A DNA stretch of 59,406 nucleotides. Origin: Reyranella sp. GTDB taxonomy: Bacteria > Pseudomonadota > Alphaproteobacteria > Reyranellales > Reyranellaceae. Location of the stretch: NCBI RefSeq assembly GCF_017305915.1, contig NZ_JAFKJN010000039.1, positions 1 to 59,406 of the forward strand, given 5' to 3'. Shown in pieces: positions 58,669 through 59,406 of the stretch. The notes below the pieces were generated by a model. That model saw nothing but the letters and a program-made list of their open reading frames with translations. It was not told the DNA's origin and did not search any database. Each line of letters opens with the position of its first letter. The first letter of the stretch is position 1. Position numbers and translations under genes: made by a program.

Positions 58669-59007
58669 TTACAGCGCTTCGACGCCGGACTCGCCGGTGC
58701 GGATGCGGATCGCCTGGTCGATGCCATAGACGAAGATCTTGCCGTCGCCGATCTTCCCCGTGCCGGCCGACTTGGAGATCGTCTCGACCGCGCGATCGAC
58801 GAGGGCGTCGTCGACGACGACCTCGATCTTCACCTTGGGCAGGAAGCTCACGGCGTACTCCGCACCGCGATAGATCTCGGTCTGGCCCTTCTGGCGGCCA
58901 AAGCCCTTCACTTCACTGACCGTCAAGCCCTGGATGCCGAGCGCGGTCAGCGCGTCGCGCACGTCGTCCAGCTTGAATGGCTTGAAGATCGCCATGACCA
59001 TTTTCAT
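58669..59007 (-). CDS. glnK: PII signal-transduction protein GlnK (sigma-54 driven copy)
   Basis: The 112-residue PII protein starts MKMVMAIFKPFKLDDVRDAL and has the T-loop KGQTEIYRGAEYAVSFLPKV (Tyr51) and GTGKIGDGKIFVYGIDQAIR. It differs from the other copy mainly outside the T-loop. I start it at 59007; the frame is open much further upstream without homology. It is the first gene of glnK-amtB, 54 bases downstream of a consensus sigma-54 promoter, so it should be induced by nitrogen limitation through NtrC (inference). Confidence 0.95.
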   Translation of the reverse strand: MKMVMAIFKPFKLDDVRDALTALGIQGLTVSEVKGFGRQKGQTEIYRGAEYAVSFLPKVKIEVVVDDALVDRAVETISKSAGTGKIGDGKIFVYGIDQAIRIRTGESGVEAL

Positions 59008-59060
59008 TTGATCTCGCCCCTTGGAACTGAAGCCGCGTGAATCGGCCCGTCCGTCGCGGA

Positions 59061-59076
59061 GCAAGCACCGTGCCAA
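59061..59076 (-). promoter_or_regulatory. Sigma-54 promoter of glnK-amtB
   Basis: On the minus strand TTGGCACG-GTGC-TTGC matches the -24/-12 consensus exactly, with GG-N10-GC spacing. It lies 54 bases before the glnK start and indicates RpoN control. Confidence 0.85.
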
Positions 59077-59102
59077 TCCCCCCAATTCGGTGTGAATTCC
59101 GA

Positions 59103-59119
59103 TGGCACACGCATTGCTT
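59103..59119 (+). promoter_or_regulatory. Sigma-54 promoter of the TIGR02001-type gene
   Basis: TGGCAC-ACGCA-TTGCTT has the GG-N10-GC spacing of a -24/-12 promoter. The predicted start near 59129 leaves a leader of about 36 bases before ATG 59165. It is divergent from the glnK promoter 27 bases away. Confidence 0.75.
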
Positions 59120-59164
59120 GTGCATTTACCGGAGATGCAACAAGCAAAATTGGGGACCATACCA

Positions 59165-59406
59165 ATGCTCAGGAAGATTGCCGCACTCGCCGGTCTGCTC
59201 GCTTTTTGTGCGACCGTTGCCCAGGCGGAAGAAGACAAGCCTGTGTGGAAGGCGCCGTTCGGAGGAACGTTCACGGCAGGGGCCGCTTTCATCACCGACT
59301 ATTCGTATCGCGGCATTTCGCAGACCCAGCGCCAGGTCGCCTTCCAGCCGACCCTCACCTACGAGACGCCGACGGTCAGCGAGAAGGTGCCGCTGTCGGC
59401 CTATGT
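59165..59406 (+). CDS. TIGR02001-type exported outer-membrane protein, 3' end outside window
   Basis: The visible 80 residues have a signal peptide (KIAALAGLLAFCATVAQAEE) and the start of a beta-barrel-like family: FGGTFTAGAAFITDYSYRGI, SQTQRQVAFQPTLTYETPTV. The TSDYxYRGISQT motif is the hallmark of TIGR02001 (Gcw_chp), predicted outer-membrane proteins often found near glnK-amtB. The gene runs off the window. A sigma-54 promoter upstream suggests nitrogen control and a possible role in the uptake of a nitrogen source. Confidence 0.87.
   Translation, partial: MLRKIAALAGLLAFCATVAQAEEDKPVWKAPFGGTFTAGAAFITDYSYRGISQTQRQVAFQPTLTYETPTVSEKVPLSAY

Noticed and set aside
56827..59040. A 737-residue open frame on the plus strand
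   Set aside because: It runs opposite to glnK-amtB-glnK, and its repeated His/Asp/Arg-rich sequence mirrors the two amtB copies.

Overview
The window is GC-rich chromosomal DNA whose gene order (ffh-rpsP-rimM-trmD-rplS-leuC, then leuD-leuB) and protein sequences point to an alphaproteobacterium, probably of the Rhodospirillales/Reyranella type. That assignment is made from recalled protein similarity, not from a search. Most of the window is dense housekeeping and metabolic coding. One AT-richer island stands out at about 21.7-27.3 kb.

Layout. 0-1.3 kb: two tandem CPBP membrane proteases (minus), the second with an odd C-terminus cut by the window edge. 1.5-10.4 kb (plus): SRP GTPase, ribosome and tRNA genes, then leucine biosynthesis, with a terminator after leuC and four small RDD/TM2/GYD genes between leuC and leuD. 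10.4-13.0 kb: an ECF sigma/anti-sigma pair (minus) divergent from a Tat-exported phosphoesterase and a CuA cupredoxin. Both arms carry the same GGAAT-N16-CGGTA promoter architecture. 13.1-21.7 kb: HerA-like ATPase, sugar-phosphate isomerase, PhzF, GST-like protein, rpe, pheA, cytochrome c, histidinol phosphatase and a racemase-family protein.

21.7-27.3 kb (minus): a compact five-gene operon encoding a beta-class DNA methyltransferase, a BglII-family-like protein that seems to have lost its acidic catalytic residues, a ParB-like protein, an SNF2 helicase and a DUF3883/PD-(D/E)XK nuclease candidate. I read it as a modification-based defence system that I cannot match to a named type. It is the best candidate for something undescribed.

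27.4-38.8 kb: a frameshifted GNAT gene, a membrane protein whose reading frame contains an intergenic repeat, a Spy/CpxP-like protein with a two-component system and a small phosphatase, an acyl-CoA dehydrogenase, a DMT exporter, hisB-hisH, a GH25 lipoprotein and a Rieske oxygenase. 38.8-49.3 kb: a full carbon-phosphorus lyase locus, phnGHIJKLMN (plus) converging on phnCDEE-DUF1045 (minus), with Pho-box-like sites at both outer ends. 49.5-55 kb: a Bug-type binding protein, a GIY-YIG gene framed by repeat arms, ftsK and dapC. 55-59.4 kb: two glnK-amtB pairs (minus) and a divergent TIGR02001-type outer-membrane gene, with excellent sigma-54 promoters facing both ways.

Two families of intergenic palindromes recur: a hairpin with arms containing GTCGTCCTGAGCGAAGCG (or the TCATCCCGAGCGAAGCG variant), and a C/G-rich mosaic containing CACCTCCCCC...GGGGGAGG. 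No tRNA, rRNA or CRISPR array was seen, and no stretch over 300 bases lacks a gene.
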